Shown piece after piece: positions 23,501 to 33,210 of a stretch of 64,000 nt of DNA (positions within the stretch are counted from its first letter, which is position 1; each line of letters starts with the position of its first letter). The stretch comes from an uncultured Ectothiorhodospiraceae bacterium (lineage in GTDB: Bacteria; Pseudomonadota; Gammaproteobacteria; UBA6429; Thiohalophilaceae): positions 1 through 64,000 of the forward strand of contig CAMYOL010000068.1 in the NCBI GenBank assembly GCA_947260005.1. The letters run 5' to 3'. The position numbers and the translations under genes were made by a program. The notes beneath the pieces are model-generated. The model was not told where the DNA came from. It saw nothing but the letters and a program-made list of their open reading frames with translations, and ran no database searches.

Positions 23501-25272
23501 ATTAAGTTAAGTGGTTGCCCAGTGGAATTATTGATAAAAGAGAGCAAATTTAAATCATCAATTTGAATGCCTGAAAAATTTATGTGTGTCAATTCAGGGT
23601 TGGATCCGATGACCGTTTGTAACGAAGACAAATTGACCGCATTTAGGTTTTCAAATGCAATTTTTCTTAAATTTGTTAACCAATTTAATGAAGTTAAACT
23701 CTGTATTTGAGTGTTGGAGATATCAAGTTCACTCAATCCTGTAAACTGTTCAATACCAAAAAGATTCAACAGCGGTGTTCGACTTAAATCAAGTTTGACT
23801 ATGTCAAATGGGCTACCAGTATTGGGATCATAAAGTGGCAACAACCCTAAATTATCAATGGCCAGGCCAGCGACACCAAGACTCGTTAAACCTCTCAGCT
23901 CGGACAATGGGTATAATGAATACATATCAATTGGGTTATCGCCGATATTGAGTTTTTTCAAACCTGGAAAGTCCTGCAAGAAAGTAATATTGTTTATATT
24001 ATTATTACTAATATCTAGCGACTGCAAAGACGAAGGTGTTACCGGTAGTAATGAAATGAATTGAATATTATTACTGTTAACGTCCAGACTTTGTAATCGA
24101 GGCAACATCTCTATACCAGAAATATCTAAGATGCCACGCCCACTGCATTCTAATGATGTCACTTCTTCTGCAAACTGCCAGTTATTCTGTGTAACTTGTT
24201 CCATAAAACAGGTTTGCAAGGCATAGTCTGGGAAATATACTGCGCTTATCGGTGTTATCAGGTTAACTGCCGAAAAGACCTGAATGCCACTATCAAAAGA
24301 GGCATACAACTTTTCACTTTCCGCATCAACAGAGATCTCATTAGCCTCAAATGGGGGCGTAACAATGCTCCCTTGAACTATGAAATTAGCTGCATCGAAG
24401 TATTCAATGCTACCAGGTCCGCTTACTATAAAGGCCGTTAGGCCATCGGGACTATAGTCCATCTTACTGGGATCGGCGCCCACGGCAAATGAACCAACTG
24501 AGAACAGGCTATTTGTATCAAGCTTCTGAACCTCGTATTGCCCCTGAGTGTTACCTCCTGCCGCAACATAGGAAACAAACACCCCATCACCGGTCAATGC
24601 CAAATCCTGACCATCACTACCCAATGAGCCGGGAGGGTTTTGCTGGATTGGTTGAGGAAACTGGTTACTAATGTCAAAAACGGCGAGTGTTCCGGGTGAA
24701 ATACCCGTATTGGCAAAATACATTTTTGAACTAGCTACATCAATTTCTAATAACGAATTCGCTCCAATCTGCAGGCCGTAAGAATCCTGGGTCATTAGTA
24801 AATTTAAAGCCAGATCAAATAACATAATACCCAGGCCTGATGCACTCACAGGCGTTGCGTATAAATAATTATCTTTAACTGCAATAGAAAAAACAGGTTC
24901 GGGAGCGGAAATCAGATTCGACATTAAAGTAAGCGTTGATAAATCTATTTGTTCAATCACTGGGTTAATTGAACTTGCCACATACAGAATAGTGTTGTCA
25001 GCCGACATAGCCATTCCGTGTGGTCCTGGAGAAACAGCAATCTGATTCGTTATAGAATTGGTCGCTGTATCTATAATGAGCACCGTATTCTGATCAGTAA
25101 TTGATGCATAAACACGATTTCTAGCAGGATCATGTACAAAGCGGCCTGCTTTATATCCCGGATAATCTGCTATCAAATCCCCAATTTGTGCATGACTGCT
25201 ATTAATAAAAAGAAGGGTTGTGAATATGACTGAAAAAGATAAGCGAAAGAATCCCTTGATTACTGCTTCCAT
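20569..25272 (-). CDS. giant secreted beta-propeller / leucine-rich-repeat / GEVED surface protein
   Basis: A 1567-residue protein with a signal peptide (about 1-28). About 30-340 is a YVTN/NHL-type beta-propeller (VYASITDQNTVLIIDTATNS is one blade). About 370-1390 is a long leucine-rich-repeat array with consensus LxxLDISNNxI. About 1395-1480 is a PKD/cadherin-like beta domain. The C-terminal 85 residues are a GEVED domain ending GETEDFTVNIQ, common at the end of secreted marine bacterial proteins. The LRR array has a higher-order repeat: a segment like LLPLFxxxTGQPYxL followed by ELDLSNTGISDI recurs about seven times. It is probably an adhesin or surface-binding protein. No dedicated secretion genes are adjacent. 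Confidence 0.88.
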   Translation of the reverse strand: MEAVIKGFFRLSFSVIFTTLLFINSSHAQIGDLIADYPGYKAGRFVHDPARNRVYASITDQNTVLIIDTATNSITNQIAVSPGPHGMAMSADNTILYVASSINPVIEQIDLSTLTLMSNLISAPEPVFSIAVKDNYLYATPVSASGLGIMLFDLALNLLMTQDSYGLQIGANSLLEIDVASSKMYFANTGISPGTLAVFDISNQFPQPIQQNPPGSLGSDGQDLALTGDGVFVSYVAAGGNTQGQYEVQKLDTNSLFSVGSFAVGADPSKMDYSPDGLTAFIVSGPGSIEYFDAANFIVQGSIVTPPFEANEISVDAESEKLYASFDSGIQVFSAVNLITPISAVYFPDYALQTCFMEQVTQNNWQFAEEVTSLECSGRGILDISGIEMLPRLQSLDVNSNNIQFISLLPVTPSSLQSLDISNNNINNITFLQDFPGLKKLNIGDNPIDMYSLYPLSELRGLTSLGVAGLAIDNLGLLPLYDPNTGSPFDIVKLDLSRTPLLNLFGIEQFTGLSELDISNTQIQSLTSLNWLTNLRKIAFENLNAVNLSSLQTVIGSNPELTHINFSGIQIDDLNLLSFINNSTGQPLNLIELQLARTGIHDISQLSSLVNLQVVNLAANDIEILSPLMTHTNITHLNLSGNYKINSFETYEVIGNNIGITNLYLEDLHIGDINLLPLFNNQTGQPYALVELDLSNTGISDIGMLAGYPSLQKLDLSDNLIVDPYPLDGMTNLVEFDISDNLLGDVFQVQNVIANNNSLKKLGLGGMPISDLNSLPIYFSQTGGAYPLTSLRLHNTGIRDIFALSVFSDLEVLDISGNNVEILTPLYDKEKLSKLDVSGNVRLQQVELINILLNKPRLSELGLADIFISNLSALPLYDFGGNPYPITSLNLSNTGISDISAISGLIGLLNLNVSNNKLLDLFPLTAFPDLTELNASNNQLTNLSPLNTLYNLKALDVSNNSQLTDLSGLFSAIAQNPYLRSLNVSGLNITDINLLPIFTSPTGQPYQLSKLDVSNTGITDIASLATLISLRDLNISNNRLIDVVPVGLLPLLSEVDISYTGASSIGQMNSQGRLRSLNLSGNPNISISEVNSLLVNNPLLTTIGLSGIQIGNISALTFGSPSPVSPAVIRNLDISNTGISSVFELQQFISIMQLDISQNSILDLNGLDSLTNLRALDVSNNNIYSLSQIFNLNFLEKLDISSNTQDPQNPPLYNDIGLISFNNPNIRSLGLANLGVTDFSSIGGSSSLIELKLDQNPLENVNGITQLTNLHVLSLQSLLPNISGLPIDVLQLNTFANPKTIDLTGNTNLLCFGVDGLESQYGDGVVIRPEQCLLSLPPSISIIDPIDGSIFDEGMEVLFSASATDPEEGDISARVEWTSSIDGSLGAGTNLPIALSFGEHVVTATITDIDGSVATDSINLTVNSVAPLNYCSSSGQNTWFEWIESIDFNGQLMVSGNNNGYNDNTGTVLNIQRSGSYPIIMNPGFRYRPYTEHWAVWLDTNRDGEFTPDEQVSSGSSFTSLTSTITVPTTAQLGHTRMRVAMRWGTSPSACGTYSWGETEDFTVNIQ

Positions 25273-25474
25273 AACATGCCCCCGGGCGACTTTGTAAAGT
25301 TGTTAAATCAAATACGATTAAGAAATGCTTATGTAATTAATAAGCTGAGTTTACCCAACTCATGAAAGACTTAAAAAAAGAAACGTGCAAAATGTGAACT
25401 GCTAGTCTTTATTAAAGTAAGGTTTATAAGGGTGAAAAATAAATAATATAATTATGTAAAAAGAAATAAGATCT

Positions 25475-27712
25475 TTACTCAGCCCGATCCAGCTCCGCAT
25501 GGATACTGCCAAAGCTGCGAATCCAGGGGGAGGCTTTTTGCAGTTCTTTCGGTAACCTTTTTATGGCCTTGGCGGCCTGACTACGATCGGGATAAACTCC
25601 ATAAACAACTGTGTACCAGTCACGCGTATCATGGCGTGTATGGAAATAAACGGCTTTACCATTTAAATCGGTGTATTTACGTAAAAACTTTTTAATACTA
25701 TTCGATTGTCGGGCACCTAACAGTTGCAAGGTAAATTTACTTGGGTCCTGACTCCATAACCATGCCTGATCAGTAGGACTTTTAGCTGTTGAAGCTAACG
25801 TAGATGATTTTGCGGTCGTTGTTGGTTTAGGTTTTACCTTCGGCTTTGGCTTACTTGCGACTTTAAGTTTACGATTAGCGTTAATGTTTGCCTGTATATC
25901 ATCTAGTCGACGCACCCAGGGTTTAATCTTTTTCAGAGATTTTGGTAGTGCCTTCGCTGCTGACGTTGCCTGAGTTTGATCACTATACTGACCGTAGACA
26001 ACGCTATACCAATCCTGGCCTTTATTCTTGGTGTAAAAGTAGCCTGCCTTATCAGAAATTTTATGCTCATTTATAAATTCATCTGCATTTTCTTTTTTAT
26101 TGGTACCAAATAACTGTAACGTAAAACCAGTTGGATTTTGTGCTAATAACCATTTGTCTTTTCGATAACCTTCATCAATTTGAGTATCCGCGACTTTAAA
26201 ACTAAAGGCATTTGATTCGCCCGCGCCAGGATTATTAATCTTCAAACCCCAGTCATCTTCATTCATACCAACGGTAATCGCAATTTGTATCTGATTGTCA
26301 CTAACAAATTTCGTTTGCGATGAGTTAAGCTGTTTTTCTTTTTCCGTCCAGCTGATCATCACCTGACTGTCTGCACTAAATCCCTGACCAGCAATGGTTA
26401 CCGTTTGTTGTTCATGACTAATGGGAACCGGGTTTGGCGATATTGAAGTTATTTGTGGAACCACCGGAGCGGGTGATGACTCAGCAGGTATTGGTTGTTG
26501 GGTTGCTTCGCTAGTTTCGACGTTATTAGCCAAAGCCAACGTACCTTGTTCAGATACTTCTTTCCGGCTTTGTTCCGTTACACCTTCAGTCTCTTTTTTA
26601 ACAGCCGTTTTATCATCTGATAATGATATGATTTTTTCTTTTATATCGAGTTCTTTACTAATTTGTGGTTTATCTGAATCTTCGACGTTAACTACCTTTG
26701 AGTCAAAATTATTTTCAGCAGGCTCTATTACCACCTCTTCATCAACCAATGCAACAATGGGTTCAGCGTCATTCGATTCGAAGATACTGTTAATTTCATC
26801 CTGAAAGACCAGCACCATAGCAACTAAAATAACCAATGCAGTAATAAATACAAATGGTTTTGCCTGTTTTCGTTCTTCTACTTCCATAACCATCTCTTCT
26901 GGTGAATCAATTTGTGGCTCGGAGTTATCATCACCTTGCTTTAAATATTCATGGGCAAGATCATTAATCTTGGCCGGGATACCATTTGAACCCCGATATA
27001 TTTTTTTAACGATCTTTGGAGTAAAGGGCGAACCGCCATTAAAACCAGCGACCGCCAATCGATGTTTTAAATATTCTGCTGTTGCAGCCTCATCAAATGG
27101 TGGCACTTCCATGGTATGAGTAACTCTCTCACGTAATGACTTTACATCTTTACTGTTAATAATTTTTTCAATCTGTGGCTCGCAGAATAAAATAATACGT
27201 AATAAATTAACGTCGTTTACATAGGCATCGGCTAAATTAAAAATAGCTAATAACGCATCTTTTGGTAACTCATGTGCATCATCAATAATCAAGATGGGTA
27301 TTTGATCGTTGTGGTGAAACGTTGCCACTTTGGCATATAACATTTCTTGCAATTCGCTGGCATCTTGCGGAAGTTGTCGAACACCAAAACCCTGAGCGGC
27401 CTGAAATAATAATTGTTCTGCATCAATCATCGTATTGGCAGCAATTTCACAAACCTGCCAATCGTCTTCAGCGGTCTGCCTGAAGCGATGCATCAATGCT
27501 GTTTTGCCAACGCCCGTTGGCCCCTGAACGATTAACAATAGATTACTGAAGCGAACCATATGTTGTAGCATGTTAATGCGTTGCGCGCGCTCTGCATCGA
27601 GGAACATAAATTTATCTTGTAGTGCAGAAGAGAAAGGGGCCTCTAGCAGGCCGTAGTTTTTTAGATAACTCGGTTCTAGCCGTTGTAAGTCGTCGGTGCT
27701 GTAACTACTCAT
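25475..27712 (-). CDS. DamX-like AAA ATPase with TIG and two SPOR domains
   Basis: A 745-residue inner-membrane protein. Residues 1-270 are an ExeA/AAA-type ATPase, with Walker A GPTGVGKT (64-71) and Walker B ILIIDDAHE. One transmembrane helix lies near 285-305, followed by an acidic low-complexity linker, an IPT/TIG-like domain (about 430-510) and two SPOR domains (about 530-610 and 655-735; each has FTLQL and DWYxVVYGxY). SPOR domains bind denuded septal peptidoglycan. Position after aroK-aroB matches damX of E. coli, although a dGTPase gene and a WGR gene intervene and E. coli DamX lacks a TIG domain and the second SPOR. A role coupling ATP hydrolysis to division or envelope assembly is inferred. 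Its ATG overlaps the stop of the WGR gene. Confidence 0.85.
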   Translation of the reverse strand: MSSYSTDDLQRLEPSYLKNYGLLEAPFSSALQDKFMFLDAERAQRINMLQHMVRFSNLLLIVQGPTGVGKTALMHRFRQTAEDDWQVCEIAANTMIDAEQLLFQAAQGFGVRQLPQDASELQEMLYAKVATFHHNDQIPILIIDDAHELPKDALLAIFNLADAYVNDVNLLRIILFCEPQIEKIINSKDVKSLRERVTHTMEVPPFDEAATAEYLKHRLAVAGFNGGSPFTPKIVKKIYRGSNGIPAKINDLAHEYLKQGDDNSEPQIDSPEEMVMEVEERKQAKPFVFITALVILVAMVLVFQDEINSIFESNDAEPIVALVDEEVVIEPAENNFDSKVVNVEDSDKPQISKELDIKEKIISLSDDKTAVKKETEGVTEQSRKEVSEQGTLALANNVETSEATQQPIPAESSPAPVVPQITSISPNPVPISHEQQTVTIAGQGFSADSQVMISWTEKEKQLNSSQTKFVSDNQIQIAITVGMNEDDWGLKINNPGAGESNAFSFKVADTQIDEGYRKDKWLLAQNPTGFTLQLFGTNKKENADEFINEHKISDKAGYFYTKNKGQDWYSVVYGQYSDQTQATSAAKALPKSLKKIKPWVRRLDDIQANINANRKLKVASKPKPKVKPKPTTTAKSSTLASTAKSPTDQAWLWSQDPSKFTLQLLGARQSNSIKKFLRKYTDLNGKAVYFHTRHDTRDWYTVVYGVYPDRSQAAKAIKRLPKELQKASPWIRSFGSIHAELDRAE

Positions 27713-27963
27713 GTAATATCGTCACCTCGCATATAGACCACCTTAAAACCACGTTTAACCTGGGTATCACGCACTTTAAGCAAAGCCGTTACTGCATCAT
27801 CTCTAGAAGGAAAATGATCTTTTTTCACCCGACCGGCAGAGCCTTGATTGCCCCACTCACGCACCAAAGTCCAGCCATTAATTAAATCCTCCTGCAATAC
27901 CAGCTGGTAAAACCTCGGCTTTTTCTCCGCATGGTCATTGACTGTCTGCATATATACGCGCAT
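27709..27963 (-). CDS. small WGR-domain protein
   Basis: An 84-residue protein consisting almost entirely of one WGR domain (about 16-80: RFYQLVLQEDL, WTLVREWGNQGSAG). WGR domains bind nucleic acids in PARPs and some bacterial regulators; a stand-alone copy has no known enzymatic role. The stop overlaps the start of the DamX-like gene (ATGA), so the two are translationally coupled. The start is uncertain: ATG at 27963 or 27951, neither with a clear ribosome-binding site. Confidence 0.8.
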   Translation of the reverse strand: MRVYMQTVNDHAEKKPRFYQLVLQEDLINGWTLVREWGNQGSAGRVKKDHFPSRDDAVTALLKVRDTQVKRGFKVVYMRGDDIT

Positions 27964-28118
27964 AGGTTAAAATAGTTTTCTCAACAGCTATCTTAACCTA
28001 TTAATAAATAGCATATAATAAGAAAATTAGCTGCATTAATCAGATTGAATCCAGAATATAGTGCTAGCCCACAAACTTATCCCGGCAATATGCGTCAAAT
28101 TATGATCGCCAGACGTAA

Positions 28119-29270
28119 TTACGTTAGCTCATTGGGATCGAATATTCGTTTATGCTCTCGAATCGCATAGCGGTCAGTCATCCCGGCAATGTAATCGGCT
28201 ACAGCCAGTGCGCGCCCATGCATACCATCATCATGTTCGTAATCCGATGCCGTTTTTTGCTGTTCAGGCGGCAATAAATGCACGTCGCTCATAAAGCCTT
28301 TAAATAAATCACGAATGATTCGATCTGCCTTATTCGACATTCGGTGTACCCGGTAATGCCGATATAATTCTTTGCGCAGGAAACGCTTCAGCTGCAAACT
28401 CTGTTCTCTCATTTCGTCACTAAATCCGATCAACGCCAGGCCTTGCTGACGTACTTCATCGACTGACTTAGGTGCTGCTTCTTTTAAGCGGGCCTGACTG
28501 GTCTCAATCAGATCAACAACTAATACATTGATGACTCGACGGATGGTCTCATGAACCAGTCGACGTCCTTCCAGTTTTGGATATAAAGACTTAACGACAG
28601 TAAATTGTGCATTAAATAAGGCCACTTCATTTAATTGTTCAATACTAATTAACTTTGCACGTAGTCCATCATCGACATCATGATTGTTATAGGCGATCTC
28701 ATCGGCCAGATTGACAGCCTGCGCTTCCAGGTTGGGTTGCTGTTTTTCAAGAAACCGTTGCCCAACATCACCTAATTCTTTTGCCTTGATAGCAGAACAA
28801 TGCTTCAAAATGCCTTCTCGCGACTCGAAGGTCAGGTTAAGACCGGAAAAATCAGCATAACTTTGTTCTAACTCATCGACCGTGCGTAATGACTGCAAAT
28901 TATGCTCAAAACCACCGTAATCTTTCATACAGGCGTTTAACGCATCCTGACCAGCATGACCAAACGGTGTATGCCCCAGATCATGAGCCAATGCGATGGT
29001 CTCAGATAAATCTTCATTCAAATTTAAAATGCGAGCGATTGAACGCGAAATTTGTGCTACTTCAATAGAGTGTGTCAGGCGAGTGCGAAACATATCGCCC
29101 TCATGATTTACAAAGACCTGTGTTTTGTATTCTAAGCGACGAAATGCGGAAGAATGTACAATGCGATCCCGATCGCGCTGATATTCTGACCGATAGTTTG
29201 GGCCCGGTTCATCATGACGCCGACCGCGAGAGCTGGAATCCGTAGCAGCATAGGGGGCTAATTTTGACAT
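28119..29270 (-). CDS. dgt: deoxyguanosinetriphosphate triphosphohydrolase-like protein
   Basis: A 383-residue HD-superfamily enzyme that releases triphosphate from dNTPs. Metal ligands are visible in [10 protein letters not shown] and [13 protein letters not shown], and the later [10 protein letters not shown] is also typical. Its length fits the shorter type-2 dGTPase-like subfamily rather than E. coli Dgt (about 505), so substrate range may be broader than dGTP. One base separates its ATG from the aroB stop, and it sits between aroB and the WGR/DamX-like pair. Confidence 0.92.
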   Translation of the reverse strand: MSKLAPYAATDSSSRGRRHDEPGPNYRSEYQRDRDRIVHSSAFRRLEYKTQVFVNHEGDMFRTRLTHSIEVAQISRSIARILNLNEDLSETIALAHDLGHTPFGHAGQDALNACMKDYGGFEHNLQSLRTVDELEQSYADFSGLNLTFESREGILKHCSAIKAKELGDVGQRFLEKQQPNLEAQAVNLADEIAYNNHDVDDGLRAKLISIEQLNEVALFNAQFTVVKSLYPKLEGRRLVHETIRRVINVLVVDLIETSQARLKEAAPKSVDEVRQQGLALIGFSDEMREQSLQLKRFLRKELYRHYRVHRMSNKADRIIRDLFKGFMSDVHLLPPEQQKTASDYEHDDGMHGRALAVADYIAGMTDRYAIREHKRIFDPNELT

Positions 29271-29271
29271 A

Positions 29272-30357
29272 TCAAGTATTGGCGTGATGGGCAGTAATGG
29301 TTTGCCTCAATAACGCTGGATCATAATCTGACGTTATGACTGACTTACCAATAGCCTTAAGTAAAACAAATCGTATCGCACCGGCCTCAACTTTTTTATC
29401 AACCGACATATATTTCATAAACACATCATAATCCATTTTGCTAGGTGATCGCGTAGGTAACTGCGCCGCATCAATAATGTTATCAATGCGATGAACGTCC
29501 GCCTCGGTTAGCATTGACATTCTACATGACAGATCGCCAGCCATTAACATACCGGTTCCGACCGCCTCCCCATGGAGCCAATTGCCATAACCAGTTGCAG
29601 CTTCTATCGCATGCCCAAAGGTATGACCAAGATTTAAGGTTGCTCGAACCCCACCTTCCTTCTCATCCTCAGCAACCACTTCAGCCTTATTCTGACACGA
29701 ACGCTCAATCGTATAGGCAAGGGCTGCTGGATCTCGAGCTAATAGTTTTTGCATATTGGTTTCAAGCCAGGTAAAAAATTCTTTATCGCGGATAAGGCCA
29801 TACTTGATCACCTCAGCAATGCCTGCACTTAATTGACGATCATCCAGAGTATCCAGTGTATCGGTATCGGCGATCACGCATTGCGGCTGGTGAAAGGCAC
29901 CAATCATATTTTTACCTAATTCATGATTTACCCCGGTCTTACCTCCAACAGAGGAATCGACTTGCGCTAATAAGGTTGTCGGGATTTGAATAAAGGCTAC
30001 ACCTCGTTGATACGTCGCCGCAGCAAAACCCGTCATGTCACCAATAACACCGCCGCCGAGAGCAACCAGTGTACATTTTCGTTCAAATCGATTCGTAAGC
30101 AGGGCGTCGAAAATCTGATTGACTACTTCCAGATTTTTATACTGTTCTCCATCAGGCAAAATACAGGTATGTACTTCATATTGACTGAATGTATTTTTAA
30201 CCTTCTCAAGATAAAGAGGCGCAATGGTTTCATTACTGACAATCATCACCTGGTGGCCAATTACATAGGGCTCGATTAATTCTGTCTGACGTAATAGATC
30301 CTTGCCGATAAATATCGGGTAGCTACGTTCTCCAAGATCGACATTCAATGTTTGCAT
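29272..30357 (-). CDS. aroB: 3-dehydroquinate synthase
   Basis: Second step of the shikimate pathway: converts DAHP to 3-dehydroquinate with NAD+ and a divalent metal. At 361 residues it has the family length. Motifs include [30 protein letters not shown], the substrate/NAD segment [12 protein letters not shown], and metal ligands in [11 protein letters not shown] and HGEAVGTGM. It follows aroK by 93 bases, as in E. coli. Confidence 0.97.
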   Translation of the reverse strand: MQTLNVDLGERSYPIFIGKDLLRQTELIEPYVIGHQVMIVSNETIAPLYLEKVKNTFSQYEVHTCILPDGEQYKNLEVVNQIFDALLTNRFERKCTLVALGGGVIGDMTGFAAATYQRGVAFIQIPTTLLAQVDSSVGGKTGVNHELGKNMIGAFHQPQCVIADTDTLDTLDDRQLSAGIAEVIKYGLIRDKEFFTWLETNMQKLLARDPAALAYTIERSCQNKAEVVAEDEKEGGVRATLNLGHTFGHAIEAATGYGNWLHGEAVGTGMLMAGDLSCRMSMLTEADVHRIDNIIDAAQLPTRSPSKMDYDVFMKYMSVDKKVEAGAIRFVLLKAIGKSVITSDYDPALLRQTITAHHANT

Positions 30358-30450
30358 TTGGATAGTGGTTATCTGTTGGGTTGCTTATGAATTGAACTAT
30401 TATAATATAAGTAAATTCTGCGTGGAAACCGGCTTATCAATTATAGTCGG

Positions 30451-30972
30451 TTAGTCCAGCTTATTAATTTGTTTAAGTAATATATTGGCCGTGGCACTGC
30501 TATTTTTACGCTGGGTATCAAATACGATATCCGCCACCTCCAAATACCAGGGTTCACGCTCAGCAATTAAAGCACCAAGAGTTCCCCTCGGGTCATCCGT
30601 CTGCAGTAATGGTCTGTTTTTATCATGTGCAGTACGGCGTAACAATTCTTCCACATCGGCCTTCAAATAAACAACAATTCCTCGATCCTGAAGAACCCGT
30701 CGATTTTCCTCTTTAACGACTGCCCCACCTCCTGTAGCCAGGACAATTTTTGATTTTTGAGTAAGGCTGTCAATCATGTTTTGTTCGCGCTGACGAAAGC
30801 CTTCCTCGCCTTCTACATCAAAAATCCAGGGTATTGAGGCACCACTTTTTGCCTCAATTTCATGATCACTATCGACAAATTCATAATTTAGTAATTTGGC
30901 AAGTTGGCGCCCAATGGTCGTTTTGCCTACCCCCATTGGGCCTACCAAAAATATGCTTTGTCCTGGATTCAT
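30451..30972 (-). CDS. aroK: shikimate kinase
   Basis: Phosphorylates shikimate with ATP in the chorismate pathway. The 173-residue protein has a P-loop ([12 protein letters not shown], about 11-22), shikimate-binding FVDSDHEIE and GEEGFRQRE, and the conserved ATGGGAV. It lies between pilQ and aroB, a classical gammaproteobacterial order, but a strong terminator separates it from pilQ, so it probably has its own promoter. Confidence 0.97.
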   Translation of the reverse strand: MNPGQSIFLVGPMGVGKTTIGRQLAKLLNYEFVDSDHEIEAKSGASIPWIFDVEGEEGFRQREQNMIDSLTQKSKIVLATGGGAVVKEENRRVLQDRGIVVYLKADVEELLRRTAHDKNRPLLQTDDPRGTLGALIAEREPWYLEVADIVFDTQRKNSSATANILLKQINKLD

Positions 30973-31011
30973 AGCTTATAGTAGCAAAGAAAGTGCGGGT
31001 TCATAAACGAC

Positions 31012-31047
31012 AAAACCTCCCTCATGACCAGGCATGAGGGAGGTTTT
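31012..31047 (-). terminator. Rho-independent terminator after pilQ
   Basis: A 15-base perfect stem, AAAACCTCCCTCATG (31012-31026) with its complement (31033-31047) around a six-base loop. It is flanked by A/T runs and could stop transcription in either direction. It lies between the pilQ stop and aroK. Confidence 0.9.
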
Positions 31048-31058
31048 ATAATATGCAA

Positions 31059-33194
31059 TTAAATTGTTATATCCTGCTTAACAATTTTCGGCGTAACAAA
31101 GATCAGTAATTCTGATTTATCATCTTCTTCAGAGGTATTTCGGAATAACCATCCTATTAATGGAATCTCACCTAATAATGGTACCCGAGTAACGAGATGT
31201 GATTTAGTTTGTTCATAAACACCACCAAGAACAATGGTCTCACCATTATCGACCAGAACACGCGTATCAACCTGATTACGGGTTATAGGAGGACCACCTG
31301 ATTGTCCCCCGATCTGCACTTCGTTAGCAAAATCAGCCGAATCTTTTTTCACCATTAGATCCAGATTGATCCGGTCATCAGGCGTAATCTGCGGCGTCAC
31401 CTCGAGTTCTAATAACACTTCTTTAAAGGTGACGGTCGTTGTCGTGACACCATTCGCAATCTGCTCAGTAATATAAGGTATCTCATTACCGGTTAAGATC
31501 TTGGCTTTGTGCTGGTTTGAGGTAATGACCTTCGGACTCGAAATCAGTTCCGTCTGGCCTTCCGCCTCGGCAGCAGACAACTCAAGATCCAACAATGTAC
31601 CAAACGGAAGCTTTGCTAACGCCAGACCAATCACACCAACAGCACCCGTAGCAGGCAAATCAACATTTAAACGAGTTGGTGAATTTCCACCTTGAGGCGC
31701 GTTACCGGTTGCGGCAGTTTGTGCATCGCCTAAACTACCAGATAAACCAATTGAATTATTACCAGAAGAGCGTTCCGTCGATACACCAAACTTAACACCC
31801 AAATCATGTGTGTAGTTGGTGGTGACCAATACAATCCTGGATTCGATCAGCACCTGACGTACGGCTACATCAAGTTCTTCGATTAATGCAACCACTGCAT
31901 CTATATTACTCGAAGTATCCTGAATAAGAATCTTATTGGTTCGTTCATCAAAAGCAACATTACCACGTTCAGACATGAGTGAATTGCCTTTCGCCTCCAG
32001 AATAGGCACTAACTCACTGGCCTTGGCATAATTGACCTGGATGGTTTCACTGATAACCGGGGCAAGCTCAATAACCTGTTTTTGTGCCTCAAGCTCTAAC
32101 TTTTCTTGTGCTGCCAGGTCGGCTGTCGGTGCAACCAACATCACATTACCTTTTTGACGTTTATCAAGACCTTTGGTCTTAAGAATAATATCCAGCGCCT
32201 GATCCCAGGGAACGTTTTTCAGTCTTAGAGTAACATTACCTGTAACCGCGTCACTAGTGACCATATTAACACCAGTAAAATCTGCAATTAACTGTAGAAC
32301 TGCTCGAACTTCGATGTTTTGGAAGTTAAGTGAAAGCCGCTCGCCGACATATTCTTTTTTCTTTTTCTTTGCGAGGGTTTCTTTGGGTTTAATGAACTTT
32401 TTAACATCTAAAGTGATTCGGTTATCTGACTGATAACCTAGATGCTCAAACACACCCGCCGCACTCATCACAACACGAACATCTTTGCCATGTTTAAAAG
32501 CGTCCACCGTACGTACTGGTGTACCAAAATCGAGCACATCAAGACGACGTTCCAGTTTTTCCGGTAAAACGACATCTTGCAAGGTAACGATTACCTGATC
32601 GCCACGACGCATCATATCCATGACGGTATTCGGATTAGAAACTGTGATAACGATACGACCTTCGCCTGCAGAACCTCGACGGAACTGCACATCTTGAACG
32701 GTATTTCCACCGCCACTCACTGGTACTAGATTTCTACTTCCAGCTGATGAAGACGAGGCAACGGATGATGAACTCGCTGTATCTCCCAGATTTACAATTA
32801 TTTTATCACCACGTTTTTCAACATTGTAAGGGGTTAGCCTTGCTAGATTGATGACAACTCTTGTACGACCACCAGCCTCAACGGTTTTAATGGTTCTCGC
32901 CAATCCGACACCCACATCCATGGTAGAATCTTTTACATTATTGGTCGTACCGGGAAGATCTAATGCAATACGTGCTGGGTTATCAATTGTAAAGCTACCT
33001 GGCTCTGGTACATCTCCTGACATATGCAGGGTCACCTCAAGCTGTTCCCCGGCAATTGTCGAAAACGTAATGTCATCAAGTGTCGATGCGGCATTAGCTA
33101 AACCTATCCCGGCAAATTGACTTACAACACATATGGCCAACACCGACATTAGCCGGTAATACGTATTCAATATGTTTTGCATACCCGTCTTCAT
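31059..33194 (-). CDS. pilQ: type IV pilus secretin PilQ
   Basis: Outer-membrane secretin forming the channel for type IV pili. The 711-residue protein has a signal peptide (about 1-35, ending GLANAAS), two AMIN domains (about 40-130 and 165-260) that bind peptidoglycan, an N0/secretin N-terminal domain beginning SLNFQNIEVRAVLQLIADF, an N1 domain, and the secretin core (about 530-705) with VPLLGEIPLIGWLFR and a beta-signal end. A Ser-rich linker separates the AMIN domains. Last gene of the pilMNOPQ operon. Confidence 0.97.
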   Translation of the reverse strand: MKTGMQNILNTYYRLMSVLAICVVSQFAGIGLANAASTLDDITFSTIAGEQLEVTLHMSGDVPEPGSFTIDNPARIALDLPGTTNNVKDSTMDVGVGLARTIKTVEAGGRTRVVINLARLTPYNVEKRGDKIIVNLGDTASSSSVASSSSAGSRNLVPVSGGGNTVQDVQFRRGSAGEGRIVITVSNPNTVMDMMRRGDQVIVTLQDVVLPEKLERRLDVLDFGTPVRTVDAFKHGKDVRVVMSAAGVFEHLGYQSDNRITLDVKKFIKPKETLAKKKKKEYVGERLSLNFQNIEVRAVLQLIADFTGVNMVTSDAVTGNVTLRLKNVPWDQALDIILKTKGLDKRQKGNVMLVAPTADLAAQEKLELEAQKQVIELAPVISETIQVNYAKASELVPILEAKGNSLMSERGNVAFDERTNKILIQDTSSNIDAVVALIEELDVAVRQVLIESRIVLVTTNYTHDLGVKFGVSTERSSGNNSIGLSGSLGDAQTAATGNAPQGGNSPTRLNVDLPATGAVGVIGLALAKLPFGTLLDLELSAAEAEGQTELISSPKVITSNQHKAKILTGNEIPYITEQIANGVTTTTVTFKEVLLELEVTPQITPDDRINLDLMVKKDSADFANEVQIGGQSGGPPITRNQVDTRVLVDNGETIVLGGVYEQTKSHLVTRVPLLGEIPLIGWLFRNTSEEDDKSELLIFVTPKIVKQDITI

Positions 33195-33210
33195 GGTAAT
33201 CTCCTGACTT

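Noticed and set aside
20569-25272. Repeats as a possible CRISPR array
   Set aside because: The repeats are degenerate coding LRRs in a single open frame with a signal peptide, not identical short repeats with unique spacers.
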